NCBI GenBank assembly: GCA_002689385.1
Contig: NZFX01000083.1
Coordinates: 1 to 53,029 of the forward strand
Length of the DNA: 53,029 nt
Direction of reading: 5' to 3'
DNA from: Phycisphaerae bacterium
GTDB lineage: Bacteria > Planctomycetota > Phycisphaerae > Phycisphaerales > SM1A02
In this document: positions 44,590 through 52,886 of the stretch, piece by piece
Layout of the letters: the number at the start of each line of letters is the position of its first letter
Position numbering within the stretch: the first letter of the stretch is position 1
The notes under the pieces: model-generated
The model's database searches: none
What the model was told of the DNA's origin: nothing
What the model saw: the letters and a program-made list of their open reading frames with translations, nothing else
Translations under genes and position numbers: made by a program

Positions 44590-45240
44590 ATGAAAAAAGG
44601 TTTTTCCCTTATTGAAATACTTGCGGTCATCGCGATTGTTGGAATCCTCACTTCGGTGTTGGTTCCAGTAATCAGCGGCGGCTACGCCCATTCAAAAACT
44701 GCAGTGTGTAAAAATATGCAACGGCAACTTGTTGTAGCGGGAGCTGCGTATCAAAATGACCACAATGCCTTTCCTCCATCAGTCGTTTCCATGTTTGAAC
44801 ATTGGGATAGCGAAACTGTGCTCTGGCAATATGTTGGTAATACAAAAGAAACAATGGTATGCCCTGAACATTATGACGATCAGTTCTCGACAACTGGATT
44901 TAATTACAACACGTCGTTTCTTGGCGATGAATACATAATTGGAAGTGGCGCGCTACTAAAAGGGGTTGTTCCTTCAAGTTGTTCTCATCCGGCTCAATGT
45001 GCAATGTTCGGCGATGGATTTGACAATAAATTCATGCGCTCGACTTTGAGCAACTTATCCACTCGATGCGGCGGAAGACAAGCATTTCGACATAATCACT
45101 TTACTGTAGTCGGATGGCTTGATGGGCACGTCACCGCGCAGGACAAAAAATTTAACAACAACTGCGACAATGTTCCTGATGTCGGCTTTCTCAGCAATGA
45201 CGACAGTGCCTATGACCCTCGAACCCTGACGCTCTACTAG
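44590..45240 (+). CDS. Pseudopilin-like protein with H-X9-DG motif, B12-regulated
   Basis: Prepilin-type protein of 216 residues, 6 bases after the dockerin-like gene and so under the same riboswitch. The leader MKKG|FSLIEILAVIAIVGIL has Glu at +5 and a single hydrophobic helix. The C-terminal part contains HNHFTVVGWLDG, an exact H-X9-DG motif typical of the large pseudopilin-like families of Planctomycetes. Several Cys residues could form disulfides. It needs a prepilin peptidase. A repeat copy and the convergent moeA follow. Function unknown. Confidence 0.85.
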   Translation: MKKGFSLIEILAVIAIVGILTSVLVPVISGGYAHSKTAVCKNMQRQLVVAGAAYQNDHNAFPPSVVSMFEHWDSETVLWQYVGNTKETMVCPEHYDDQFSTTGFNYNTSFLGDEYIIGSGALLKGVVPSSCSHPAQCAMFGDGFDNKFMRSTLSNLSTRCGGRQAFRHNHFTVVGWLDGHVTAQDKKFNNNCDNVPDVGFLSNDDSAYDPRTLTLY

Positions 45241-45301
45241 ACACAACCAGTCTCAAAACCCCTCCCTCCCTTCAGGCAACAAGAGACACCTCCAAGTTAT
45301 C

Positions 45302-45345
45302 ACTTTTTATTTTTGAAAGTGACTGTCACTTTGAAAAAGGGAAAG
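45302..45345. repeat. Palindromic repeat copy B
   Basis: AAAGTGAC (45316-45323) and GTCACTTT (45325-45332) form a perfect 8-bp inverted repeat around one base, flanked by CTTTTTATTTTTG on the left and GAAAAAGGGAAAG on the right. It overlaps the 3' end of moeA, whose last codons and stop (45326) lie within it. Confidence 0.7.
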
Positions 45346-46531
45346 CAAGACAGGACACGAGTTCGCTGGCTTGAATTTCCACTGATGAAGCAGGCAGCTG
45401 AACAAGGCCATGCGTAGTCGCAGTATGGACTAAATCACCCGAGCCCTGCCACGTTGGAACTGTCACTTTTCCATTAACAAGTTGGCATGGTCTAAAACAA
45501 AGACGGTGCGGATTCGGCTGCACATTGCAAGCAAGCGGTATTTGTTGCCAAGGCAACAATGCGCTCATGCCTTGCATCATTCGAACGATTGGCCATCCAA
45601 ACACGCAACAACATGCCAGCGCAGAAACTGGATTTCCAGGGAGACCAAGAACGACAGTTTTAGCATGCTTGCCAACGATCACTGGTTTACCTGGTTGTAT
45701 CGAGGCACCCTTCATCGCAAGTTGCACGCCTGAATTTGCAAATGCACCCGGAAAAAAGTCTCGCTTGCCGGCACTAATACCGCCAATCGTTACAACTAAA
45801 TCGCAGCGACCATCAAGCGAACTCGCAATAGCCCTGTTTGTTGCATCTGGATCATCGAGTACATGGTGTGCCTCAATAATGTCGCAACCCATGGAGTTAA
45901 ATGCGGAAGAAATCATAGCACTGTTGCCATTGCGAATTTGATGCGCAAGCGGAGTTTCATTTGGTGGAACAACTTCGTCACCACTAGTGAGCACTACTAT
46001 TTTTGGTTTTGAAAGCACTTCAATTTGATGAACTCCAACACTCGCTGCGATGCCGATATGTTGAGGGGCGAGCCGTGTGTGTTTTGCAACAAGAACATCG
46101 CCAGTTTTTGCGTCAACACCTTGCACGTGGATTGCTTTCCCAACAGAAACCTTGTCGCAATGAAACGTAACTTGCTCTTTCCCATTGTCCGTCAATTCGT
46201 GCTGCACCACTGCATCAAAACTATTTGGCACTGGCGCGCCTGTAGCAATCGCAACGCATGTGTTTGGCGTGCGTTTGCCCTCAAACGTTGTACCTGCAGA
46301 AATTTGCCCAATAATGTTCATTGAAACGTCTTTTTTCACTTCACTTGCGACAACGGCAAATCCATCCATCTGGCTTCGGTTGTACGGAGGAAAATTGCGG
46401 TCGGCAATAACATCATTAGCAACAAAACACCCAAGCGAAGATTCAATGGGCACCGTCGATGTACTGGATGTTTTCTGCACTACTTCTAGAGCATTAGCAA
46501 GAGCTTCTTGGTACGAAGGCAGTTTGGACAT
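45326..46531 (-). CDS. moeA: Molybdopterin molybdenumtransferase MoeA
   Basis: Inserts molybdenum into adenylated molybdopterin. The 401-residue protein has the MoeA start motif (NFPPYNRSQMDGFAV), the catalytic-domain signature VVLTSGDEVV, RNGNSAMI, and GGISAGKRDF with a LGLPGNPVSALAC loop. It overlaps the moaD stop by one base (TAATG). The C-terminal end FPFSK is encoded inside repeat copy B. MoaD is the neighbour in the same cofactor pathway, but other molybdenum cofactor genes are not in the window. Confidence 0.95.
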   Translation of the reverse strand: MSKLPSYQEALANALEVVQKTSSTSTVPIESSLGCFVANDVIADRNFPPYNRSQMDGFAVVASEVKKDVSMNIIGQISAGTTFEGKRTPNTCVAIATGAPVPNSFDAVVQHELTDNGKEQVTFHCDKVSVGKAIHVQGVDAKTGDVLVAKHTRLAPQHIGIAASVGVHQIEVLSKPKIVVLTSGDEVVPPNETPLAHQIRNGNSAMISSAFNSMGCDIIEAHHVLDDPDATNRAIASSLDGRCDLVVTIGGISAGKRDFFPGAFANSGVQLAMKGASIQPGKPVIVGKHAKTVVLGLPGNPVSALACCCVFGWPIVRMMQGMSALLPWQQIPLACNVQPNPHRLCFRPCQLVNGKVTVPTWQGSGDLVHTATTHGLVQLPASSVEIQASELVSCLAFPFSK

Positions 46532-46791
46532 TATCCACCACTCACAGGCGGAAGAATTGCAAAAGTACTACCATCACAAAGCACCGTGTCTTGTTGAACA
46601 AGTTTTCCATCAACTGCAAGTGCACAAGAAGATGATAATGCTTGTAATTTCGGGCACTCTTTTGCGAGCAAATCAAAGGCATCGCCAACAGTTGCATTTG
46701 CAGTCAATAAAATTTCTTTCTCTGTACAACCTATAGCTTGGGACGCGGCTGCAAAAAACATCGCGGTACATTTTATTTCACCTTCTACCAA
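46531..46791 (-). CDS. moaD: Molybdopterin synthase sulfur carrier subunit MoaD
   Basis: Ubiquitin-like protein that donates sulfur to precursor Z as a C-terminal thiocarboxylate. The product ends in PPVSGG, the required double glycine. I chose a TTG start at 46791 because GGAG lies 7 bases before it; this gives 86 residues, the usual size, and overlaps mutL by 14 bases. A TTG at 46812 or ATG at 46761 are alternatives. The partner MoaE is not in the window. Confidence 0.88.
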   Translation of the reverse strand: MVEGEIKCTAMFFAAASQAIGCTEKEILLTANATVGDAFDLLAKECPKLQALSSSCALAVDGKLVQQDTVLCDGSTFAILPPVSGG

Positions 46792-48511
46792 AACGTTGCT
46801 CCAATTCTTCAATCGACAATCGCATGGTCGTCGGCCGGCCGTGCGGGCAGTTACTCCCCCGCTCTATCTCTTTTCGTTTCTTTAACAAATCTGCGAGTTC
46901 GCGAGGGTTCAAATAGTCTCCCGCCTTAATGGCCGCTTTGCAGGACATCATGTCAAGCACCTCGGATAACACTTCTTCTTCACTCGAAGGGAAGTTGCTT
47001 TGACCCAGTTTGTCGAGCAATTCTCGTATGAATGAAGCGCCATCGACGTTCCTTGAAACAAGTAATGTGGGCAAGGCATACACCGAAATAGATGCTGGCC
47101 CAGAGGCCGAAACATCGATTCCTAATTTTTCGAATAATGGTCTGTGTATTTGTATAGCATCAAGTTGTCCGCTGTCTGCATCAAACGCATCCGGAACAAG
47201 GAGACGTTGAGACTCTAAATTCCCCTTTGCAATTCTTTCTGAAAACTCTTCGAACATGATACGTTCGTGCAGAGCATGTTGATCAATAATGAGGATACCT
47301 TGTTCGTCTTGCGTGACGAGAAAACATTTTTGCACTTGCATCACTGAGTCGGGGCCCATAATCGTGGGTAGTGGAGTTGCTTGAGAAGGCAACTCGATGC
47401 CCGTCACTGCAGAGCGAGTTTGGTCAACTGAAAAAGAGGGCGTCGATGTAGGTCCAAACGAAGCTTGGAAGCCAGCACCTGAACTTTGCATGCCCGCGTT
47501 AACTGTTGGTATATACGCAGGGACGATGTCTTCTTTAGCAAGCGCACTTGCAATCGTTTTGTTGACAAGCCGCCAAATACTATCACGATCAGAAAAGCGT
47601 ACTTCGCTTTTTTGCGGATGCACGTTCACGTCAACAAGCGACGGCTCCATCTCTAAAAATATCGCAGCAGTTGGCCAACGCTTTGGTTCAATAAGTCCAC
47701 GAAATGCTTCTTTAAGTGCATGTGTGATGGAACTATCAGATATAGATCTGCCGTTTACATGCACGCGAATATGGCGTGATGTTGGCCTAGAAATGCTAGG
47801 TTTCCCTACGAGCCCCCAGAGAGTAACGTCCTTTATTGCACCTGCAAATTCAACCAATTCGCCATCAAGTTCACGACCAAAAATAGATAAAATCCGTTCT
47901 TTTGACGATTGCGATGGATACTCCAGTAGTGTTTTTTCGCCGCTTACAAACGTAAAAGCAACATCATGATGGGAAGCAGCGAGCCGTTGCACTACATCGC
48001 GAACACGAGTAGTTTCAGCACCATCTGACTTTAAAAACTTGCGCCTAGCAGGTGTGTTAAAAAATAACCGCTTTACATCAACGGTGGTGCCAACACTTGC
48101 TGCAACTGGTTTTAGCTGTGCCATCGCACCGCCATTAACTTCTATCTGAGTACCTGTCTCATCTTCTTTGCGTCGACTCTTAATTACCAAGCGGCTTATT
48201 GAACCAATGGAAGCAAGAGCTTCGCCGCGAAAACCAAGAGACGCTATGGCAGAAAGATCTGCTTCTTCTGTAATTTTGCTTGTTGCGTGTGGTGTAACTG
48301 CAAGTGTTAACTCGTCTGGTGCAATCCCAGTTCCGTTATCAGTGATACGAATAGAATCTTTGCCACCATGCAAGAGCTGAATAGCGACTCGAGTACTTCC
48401 AGCATCAATTGCATTCTCTACAAGTTCTTTCACTATACTTGCTGGTCGATCAACTACTTCGCCCGCGGCGATTTGGTTTATGAGTATTGTTGACAACTTC
48501 CGAATCGTCAT
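46778..48511 (-). CDS. mutL: DNA mismatch repair protein MutL
   Basis: Mismatch-repair ATPase that links MutS to strand removal. I chose ATG 48511 (MTIRKLSTILINQIAAGEVV), which overlaps the nadE stop (ATGA); the longer frame adds 8 residues inside nadE. GHKL motifs are clear: ELVENAIDAG, ITDNGTGI and GFRGEALASI. The C-terminal dimerisation part ends with NCPHGRPTTMRL and LEQRFGRR. The product is 577 residues. No QACKTAIKA-type or DQHA-E-E nuclease motif was checked in detail, although DQHALHERIMFEEF is visible. Confidence 0.95.
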   Translation of the reverse strand: MTIRKLSTILINQIAAGEVVDRPASIVKELVENAIDAGSTRVAIQLLHGGKDSIRITDNGTGIAPDELTLAVTPHATSKITEEADLSAIASLGFRGEALASIGSISRLVIKSRRKEDETGTQIEVNGGAMAQLKPVAASVGTTVDVKRLFFNTPARRKFLKSDGAETTRVRDVVQRLAASHHDVAFTFVSGEKTLLEYPSQSSKERILSIFGRELDGELVEFAGAIKDVTLWGLVGKPSISRPTSRHIRVHVNGRSISDSSITHALKEAFRGLIEPKRWPTAAIFLEMEPSLVDVNVHPQKSEVRFSDRDSIWRLVNKTIASALAKEDIVPAYIPTVNAGMQSSGAGFQASFGPTSTPSFSVDQTRSAVTGIELPSQATPLPTIMGPDSVMQVQKCFLVTQDEQGILIIDQHALHERIMFEEFSERIAKGNLESQRLLVPDAFDADSGQLDAIQIHRPLFEKLGIDVSASGPASISVYALPTLLVSRNVDGASFIRELLDKLGQSNFPSSEEEVLSEVLDMMSCKAAIKAGDYLNPRELADLLKKRKEIERGSNCPHGRPTTMRLSIEELEQRFGRR

Positions 48512-50166
48512 GTCGTTTCTCTCGCCGTTGCCCAATTTCTTTTCATAACAATAGGCATCCTACGACCTCGCCCAAAAGTGCGCGCAGAGGTCTTCAGAAT
48601 AACTGATGCTTGATCTCGTTTAAATTGCGCAATGTCGACCATCTTGATAATGTTTGCAACAAAACCCACTTCGAGGCCGAGTTCTTCTGCAACTTCAACG
48701 ATGCACATGTCCAAATCAATATGCAATCGTAATATTGCATCTAATTCGTCATAGGCAGGCAACGAGTCCTGGTCGATTTGGCCAGGGCGCAGTTCTGCTG
48801 ATGGTGGTTTTGTAATAGACGATTGAGGAATTGGAGTAGATATAAATCCACACTGAGCAAAGGTATGATTGATCCAATTCGACATTGCCCAAACATCAGT
48901 TTTGTATATATCGCCAATGACCGAAACAGCGCCAGACATATCACCGTACAGCGTGCTGTACCCAACAGAAAGTTCTGATTTATTGCCCGTTGCTAAAAGA
49001 AGTGAACCATGCTGATTTGCAAGTGCCATGAGGAGCAAACCCCGAATGCGCGCTTGTGCATTTTCTTCAGATAATCCCTTTGCTTCTAAACAGCTATCGC
49101 TGATTGTGCGTTCAAAGGCATCGTGCATATGCTCGATTGGCAAGGTCACCGTTTCAATGCGAAGGTCACGCGCAAGTTGTTCTGCATCTTCTACTGAACC
49201 GAGCGAAGAATACCTTGATGGCATCAAAACGCCAGTGACTGATTCTTTACCAAGCGCGGCCACAGCAATCGTTGCAACCAGTGCAGAGTCAATTCCTCCA
49301 GAAAGGCCAAGTAATGCTTTGGTATGCCCAGTTTTGTGGAAGTAATCTTTAGTGCCAAGAACCAATGCTTTGTACCGTTCTTCGTTTTCGCAAGATGCGA
49401 AAATATGTTCCACCGAATTTTTTTCTGTATCTACGACTAAAGAATCCGCTGCAAAAAGTTGCATCTTTCCGAGCAAGCCGTTTGATGATGCAACAAACGA
49501 ACCTCCGTCAAACACAAGGTCGTCGTTCCCGCCAACTTGATTGCACACAGCAATTGTGATGTCATGTTCAGCTGCAAGGTCCATTGCGTATTCAACGTGA
49601 GCTTCATGTTTACCCACAACAAATGGTGACGCACTTGGCGAGACAAGAAACGAGCACCCTGCATCAAGAAGTTGTTGCACAGGATTACATCCATACGTTG
49701 GTGCGGAATAGGCATCGAGCCCACGCCAAAAGTCTTCACAAATTGCGACGCCTATTTTGGTTTCACCAACTGTAAAACAACAAACCGTTTCACCGGAATC
49801 AAAATATCTTTTTTCGTCAAAAATATCGTAACTTGGAAGAAGTTGTTTATCACAAACTGCAACAACCTCACCACGTTGCAAAACGCTTACGCTATTGCGA
49901 ACTGTACTCGTAGCGCAATCAAGTCGGGGATGCCCAATTAACACTGTTTTCTGGGTGCATGCCTTTGCGACAGACTCCACCGCTTCTTGGCATGCTTGAA
50001 TAAATCCAGAACAGCAAAGCAAATCACGAGGCGGATATCCACAGATCGACATCTCTGGCGTGAGAATCACATCTGCATCCATTGAATGTATTGCATCAAT
50101 GATTTGCCGAGTGTTCCCTGCAACATCGCCGACAGTTGGATTTAGTTGAAGCATGCCTATATGCAT
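48508..50166 (-). CDS. nadE: Glutamine-dependent NAD+ synthetase
   Basis: Final step of NAD+ synthesis, using glutamine. ATG 50166 (MHIGMLQLNPTVGD) is the family start; a TTG 18 bases upstream lies in the promoter. The N-terminal glutaminase (carbon-nitrogen hydrolase) part has the Glu of TPEMSICGYPPRD, the Lys of KQLLPSYDIFDEKRYF and the nucleophile Cys of AICEDFW. The C-terminal ATP pyrophosphatase part has GLSGGIDSAL and FISTPIPQSSITKPPSAELRPGQ. Length 552. It heads the nadE-mutL-moaD-moeA unit. Confidence 0.96.
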   Translation of the reverse strand: MHIGMLQLNPTVGDVAGNTRQIIDAIHSMDADVILTPEMSICGYPPRDLLCCSGFIQACQEAVESVAKACTQKTVLIGHPRLDCATSTVRNSVSVLQRGEVVAVCDKQLLPSYDIFDEKRYFDSGETVCCFTVGETKIGVAICEDFWRGLDAYSAPTYGCNPVQQLLDAGCSFLVSPSASPFVVGKHEAHVEYAMDLAAEHDITIAVCNQVGGNDDLVFDGGSFVASSNGLLGKMQLFAADSLVVDTEKNSVEHIFASCENEERYKALVLGTKDYFHKTGHTKALLGLSGGIDSALVATIAVAALGKESVTGVLMPSRYSSLGSVEDAEQLARDLRIETVTLPIEHMHDAFERTISDSCLEAKGLSEENAQARIRGLLLMALANQHGSLLLATGNKSELSVGYSTLYGDMSGAVSVIGDIYKTDVWAMSNWINHTFAQCGFISTPIPQSSITKPPSAELRPGQIDQDSLPAYDELDAILRLHIDLDMCIVEVAEELGLEVGFVANIIKMVDIAQFKRDQASVILKTSARTFGRGRRMPIVMKRNWATARETT

Positions 50167-50174
50167 AGACTTGT

Positions 50175-50183
50175 ATTGTATCA
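50175..50183 (-). promoter_or_regulatory. Extended -10 box of the nadE unit
   Basis: TGATACAAT on the minus strand is an extended -10 (TGn plus TACAAT) ending 8 bases before the nadE ATG. The transcript would start at or within a base or two of the start codon. No ribosome site is seen. Confidence 0.55.
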
Positions 50184-50188
50184 AACAA

Positions 50189-50215
50189 CACGAGCCCGCT
50201 AAAAGCGGGCTCGTG
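50189..50215 (-). terminator. Hairpin terminator downstream of the HTH-receiver gene
   Basis: CACGAGCCCGCT (50189-50200) and AGCGGGCTCGTG (50204-50215) form a perfect 12-bp stem with a three-base loop, followed on the minus strand by TTGTTT. It ends the 50262-50843 gene just before the nadE promoter. Confidence 0.82.
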
Positions 50216-50261
50216 CATTACACACTGGTTCGGAGAAACCAGAAAGGAAAGGAGTTAAGCG

Positions 50262-50843
50262 TTAATAAACGAGCGCGACTGCGTTTTCGATTGAATCGAT
50301 TACTTGTCTGACAGTAAATGGCTTGCGAAGCACGCCATCAAATCCACTGCACGTAAGACGCGTGATTTGTCCATCTGTCAAACGGCCGCTCATTGCGATA
50401 ATTTTGGTTGACTGCATCTCGTCACTCTTTACAAAACCGTTTGTAAATGAAGTGTAATCTTCACCACAAAATGAGAGGTCAAACAACATGACATGTGGCC
50501 GAAATCGTTCGCATTCCACACCTGCAGAAAACGGGTTCGTGCACGCATGTACAACGTATTCTGTTTGTTCACTAAAGACACGTTCAAGTGTGCCTATGAC
50601 ATCTTTATCGCTGTCAACGATAAGCACTCGAGTGTTACCTGCCATCAATCCGTCAAGAGGAATGCCGTGTTCTTGCATGAACTTCATCAATGATTGCACT
50701 GGGATTCTTCGGTCTTTTGATCCGGGTATTCGGTAGCCATCTATTTGACCTGAGTCAAACCATTTGCTTACTGTTCGTGCTGCCACGTTGCAAATCTTTG
50801 CTACTTCACCGGTTGTTAATACGTCTTTATCGAATGGATTCAT
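50262..50843 (-). CDS. HTH (BldC/MerR-like) plus receiver-domain regulator
   Basis: Protein of 193 residues with AAAGGTG upstream of the ATG. Residues about 8-60 form a small MerR/excisionase-type DNA-binding domain (LTTGEVAKICNVAARTVSKWFDSGQIDGYRIPGSKDRRI). Residues about 72-190 form a receiver: acidic residues in RVLIVDSDKD, the phosphoacceptor Asp in HVMLFDLSF, Ser in IIAMSGR and Lys in LRKPF are all present. A histidine kinase partner is not nearby. The DNA-binding domain lies before the receiver, the reverse of most response regulators. A CCGCGT/ACGCGG hairpin lies in its leader (50876-50891). Confidence 0.85.
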   Translation of the reverse strand: MNPFDKDVLTTGEVAKICNVAARTVSKWFDSGQIDGYRIPGSKDRRIPVQSLMKFMQEHGIPLDGLMAGNTRVLIVDSDKDVIGTLERVFSEQTEYVVHACTNPFSAGVECERFRPHVMLFDLSFCGEDYTSFTNGFVKSDEMQSTKIIAMSGRLTDGQITRLTCSGFDGVLRKPFTVRQVIDSIENAVALVY

Positions 50844-51030
50844 TCCAATTCACCTTTCATTAGAGTTCAGTTACACCGCGTCTCTACGCGGGTTGATGAC
50901 TAAACTTGATTCGTCCATGCAAGGTGGTAGATTTACTCTGAGGGCAAGGAATATGCTGAAAAAACGCTCGGTTGTAAGGATTTTGCACTCCGCACGACCG
51001 ATAACGTCTTAAAGTGGAAATATAGGGAAT

Positions 51031-52605
51031 TTACACGACCGTTGGACCAGCAGCTCGTACAGCATCAGTCATATCGTGCTTCTGATCGTTGGCTTTGAAT
51101 TTGTTCGCAAGTTCTGTCGCGACAACATCATACGCACTTGCATCAGCCCATGTTTGCCTTGGGTTAAGTACTTCAGATGGGACATTTGGAGCGGTTGTTG
51201 GAATATGTAATCCAAAGATAGGATGCTGAGCATATTCTGACTCTGCAAGTGAACCATCGAGAATTGCTGTCACAAACGCTCGAGTCCATTTCAAACTAAA
51301 TCGAACACCAGTGCCGTAAGGGCCCCCTGTCCAGCCGGTATTCAACAGCCAGACATTCGCATTTTGTTCTTTGACCCGTTTTTCAAGCCAGTGCGCATAA
51401 TCCATTGGCTTTCTTGGCAGAAATGGGCCACCAAAGCACGGGCTAAAGTTTGGTTGTGGCTCAGTAATGCCTGCTTCTGTACCTGCTAGTTTTGATGTGT
51501 ACCCATTGATAAAGTAGTACATCGCTTGCTCAGGAGTAAGTTTACTTACAGGTGGAAGTACACCAAAGGCATCCGCTGTGAGAAAAATGACATTCTTAGG
51601 ATGACTACAAATACTTGGGATAACTGCGTCCGGAATAAAATCCACAGGGTATGCAGCACGAGTGTTTTCCGTTTTTGAGCCATCATCATAGTTAGGCATG
51701 CGCGTATCTTCATCGAGCACAACATTCTCAAGGACTGCGCCAAATTTAATCGCATCCCAAATTTGAGGTTCGCCTTCTTTGGAAAGTTTAATGCATTTTG
51801 CGTAACACCCACCTTCAAAGTTAAAAACACCGTCCGCACTCCAGCCATGTTCGTCATCACCGATGAGTGGACGGTTTGGATCAGCAGAGAGTGTTGTTTT
51901 ACCCGTTCCACTTAAACCGAAGAATAATGCTGCATTTGTTGGATCGTCTTTGTCCACATTCGCAGAACAGTGCATAGGAAACACATCAACTTCGGTCATA
52001 TCAAAATTCATTGCATAAAAAATTGATTTTTTGTTTTCACCAGCGTACTGCGTGCCACAGATGACCACTTTCTTTTGCTCCATTGACTGAATTACACAAA
52101 CGCCACTGTTCAAACCATAGTTTTCATAATCCTCAATCACAAGGTTGCATGCGTTAATAATGGTCCAGTCTGGATCGAAGTTGTCAGGATCTGCACCACG
52201 AATAAACATTCTTGAAACGAACAAACTGTGCCAAGCTTCTTCCGTCACAAATGAAACATTTAAACGGTACCGTTCATCAGCACCAGCAAAACCATCGAAC
52301 CGAAAAAGCTCTTCTTTCTTACCGAGGTAGTCCGTCGCAAGCGCTTCAATTTTTGCAAAATTTTCTGGCGAGATAGGCCGGTTGACGCTGGACCAATCAA
52401 TCGCATCATGAACGCCGGGAGTATCTTCGACGAATTTATCATTTGGTGATCGACCTGTCCGCTCACCAGTATCACAGCAGAGTGCGCCGTTTGCCGCGAG
52501 TACGCCTTCGCCTCGTGCGAGCGATGCCTCGACGAGCTTCGCAGTCGAAAGATTAGAGTGAATTTGGACACCGGGAAAATCAAGGCTTTTGGTTGCTATT
52601 TTCAT
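51031..52605 (-). CDS. pckA: Phosphoenolpyruvate carboxykinase (ATP)
   Basis: Gluconeogenic enzyme making PEP from oxaloacetate with ATP. I chose ATG 52605 (MKIATKSLDFPG) because the N-terminal domain starts there; the longer frame runs through the promoter region. The 524-residue product has GERTGRSPNDKF, the kinase loop FFGLSGTGKTTLSAD, the metal-site region DEHGW and a C-terminal YGTGVRFSLKWTRAF segment. The ATP-type signature separates it from the GTP enzyme. It stands alone, diverging from tRNA-His. Confidence 0.96.
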   Translation of the reverse strand: MKIATKSLDFPGVQIHSNLSTAKLVEASLARGEGVLAANGALCCDTGERTGRSPNDKFVEDTPGVHDAIDWSSVNRPISPENFAKIEALATDYLGKKEELFRFDGFAGADERYRLNVSFVTEEAWHSLFVSRMFIRGADPDNFDPDWTIINACNLVIEDYENYGLNSGVCVIQSMEQKKVVICGTQYAGENKKSIFYAMNFDMTEVDVFPMHCSANVDKDDPTNAALFFGLSGTGKTTLSADPNRPLIGDDEHGWSADGVFNFEGGCYAKCIKLSKEGEPQIWDAIKFGAVLENVVLDEDTRMPNYDDGSKTENTRAAYPVDFIPDAVIPSICSHPKNVIFLTADAFGVLPPVSKLTPEQAMYYFINGYTSKLAGTEAGITEPQPNFSPCFGGPFLPRKPMDYAHWLEKRVKEQNANVWLLNTGWTGGPYGTGVRFSLKWTRAFVTAILDGSLAESEYAQHPIFGLHIPTTAPNVPSEVLNPRQTWADASAYDVVATELANKFKANDQKHDMTDAVRAAGPTVV

Positions 52606-52725
52606 GGTATTTCTCGTGTGAAAGGGAGCGTTTGTGGGTCTAACTGAAACCGCATATTCTACCCCACACTCGACAATATTTCCACTTTTTATACAGTCCA
52701 AAATTAATCATTAGTGGGTGGTACA

Positions 52726-52754
52726 TTGACCAAGTGCTTCGTTGCGGATATCCT
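52726..52754 (+). promoter_or_regulatory. Promoter of tRNA-His
   Basis: TTGACC (52726-52731) and TATCCT (52749-52754) are separated by 17 bases, placing the start about 8-10 bases before the tRNA. Confidence 0.65.
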
Positions 52755-52769
52755 GCGCAATCCCCTTAT

Positions 52770-52843
52770 GGCGATCGTAGCTCAGTTGGTAGAGCACCGG
52801 GTTGTGATCCTGGATGTCGCGGGTTCAAGCCCCGTCGGTCGCC
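52770..52843 (+). tRNA. tRNA-His (GTG anticodon)
   Basis: All four arms fold: the acceptor GCGATCG/CGGTCGC, D arm GCTC/GAGC, anticodon arm CCGGG/CCTGG with loop TTGTGAT, and T arm GCGGG/CCCGT with TTCAAGC. The anticodon GTG reads His codons. G at 52770 pairs with C at 52843, the G-1:C73 pair unique to tRNA-His. The 3' CCA is not encoded; a T-run (52845-52849) follows directly. Confidence 0.96.
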
Positions 52844-52850
52844 CTTTTTG

Positions 52851-52886
52851 CTTTTCAGTGTGATAGTCACTTTGCTTTTTCTGAAA
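52851..52886. repeat. Palindromic repeat copy D, degenerate
   Basis: CTTTTCAGTGTGATAGTCACTTTG carries the GTCACTTT arm of the repeat core, with an imperfect left arm (AGTGTGAT) and T/A-rich flanks. It follows tRNA-His. The last 140 bases of the window after it show no gene I can support. Confidence 0.45.
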
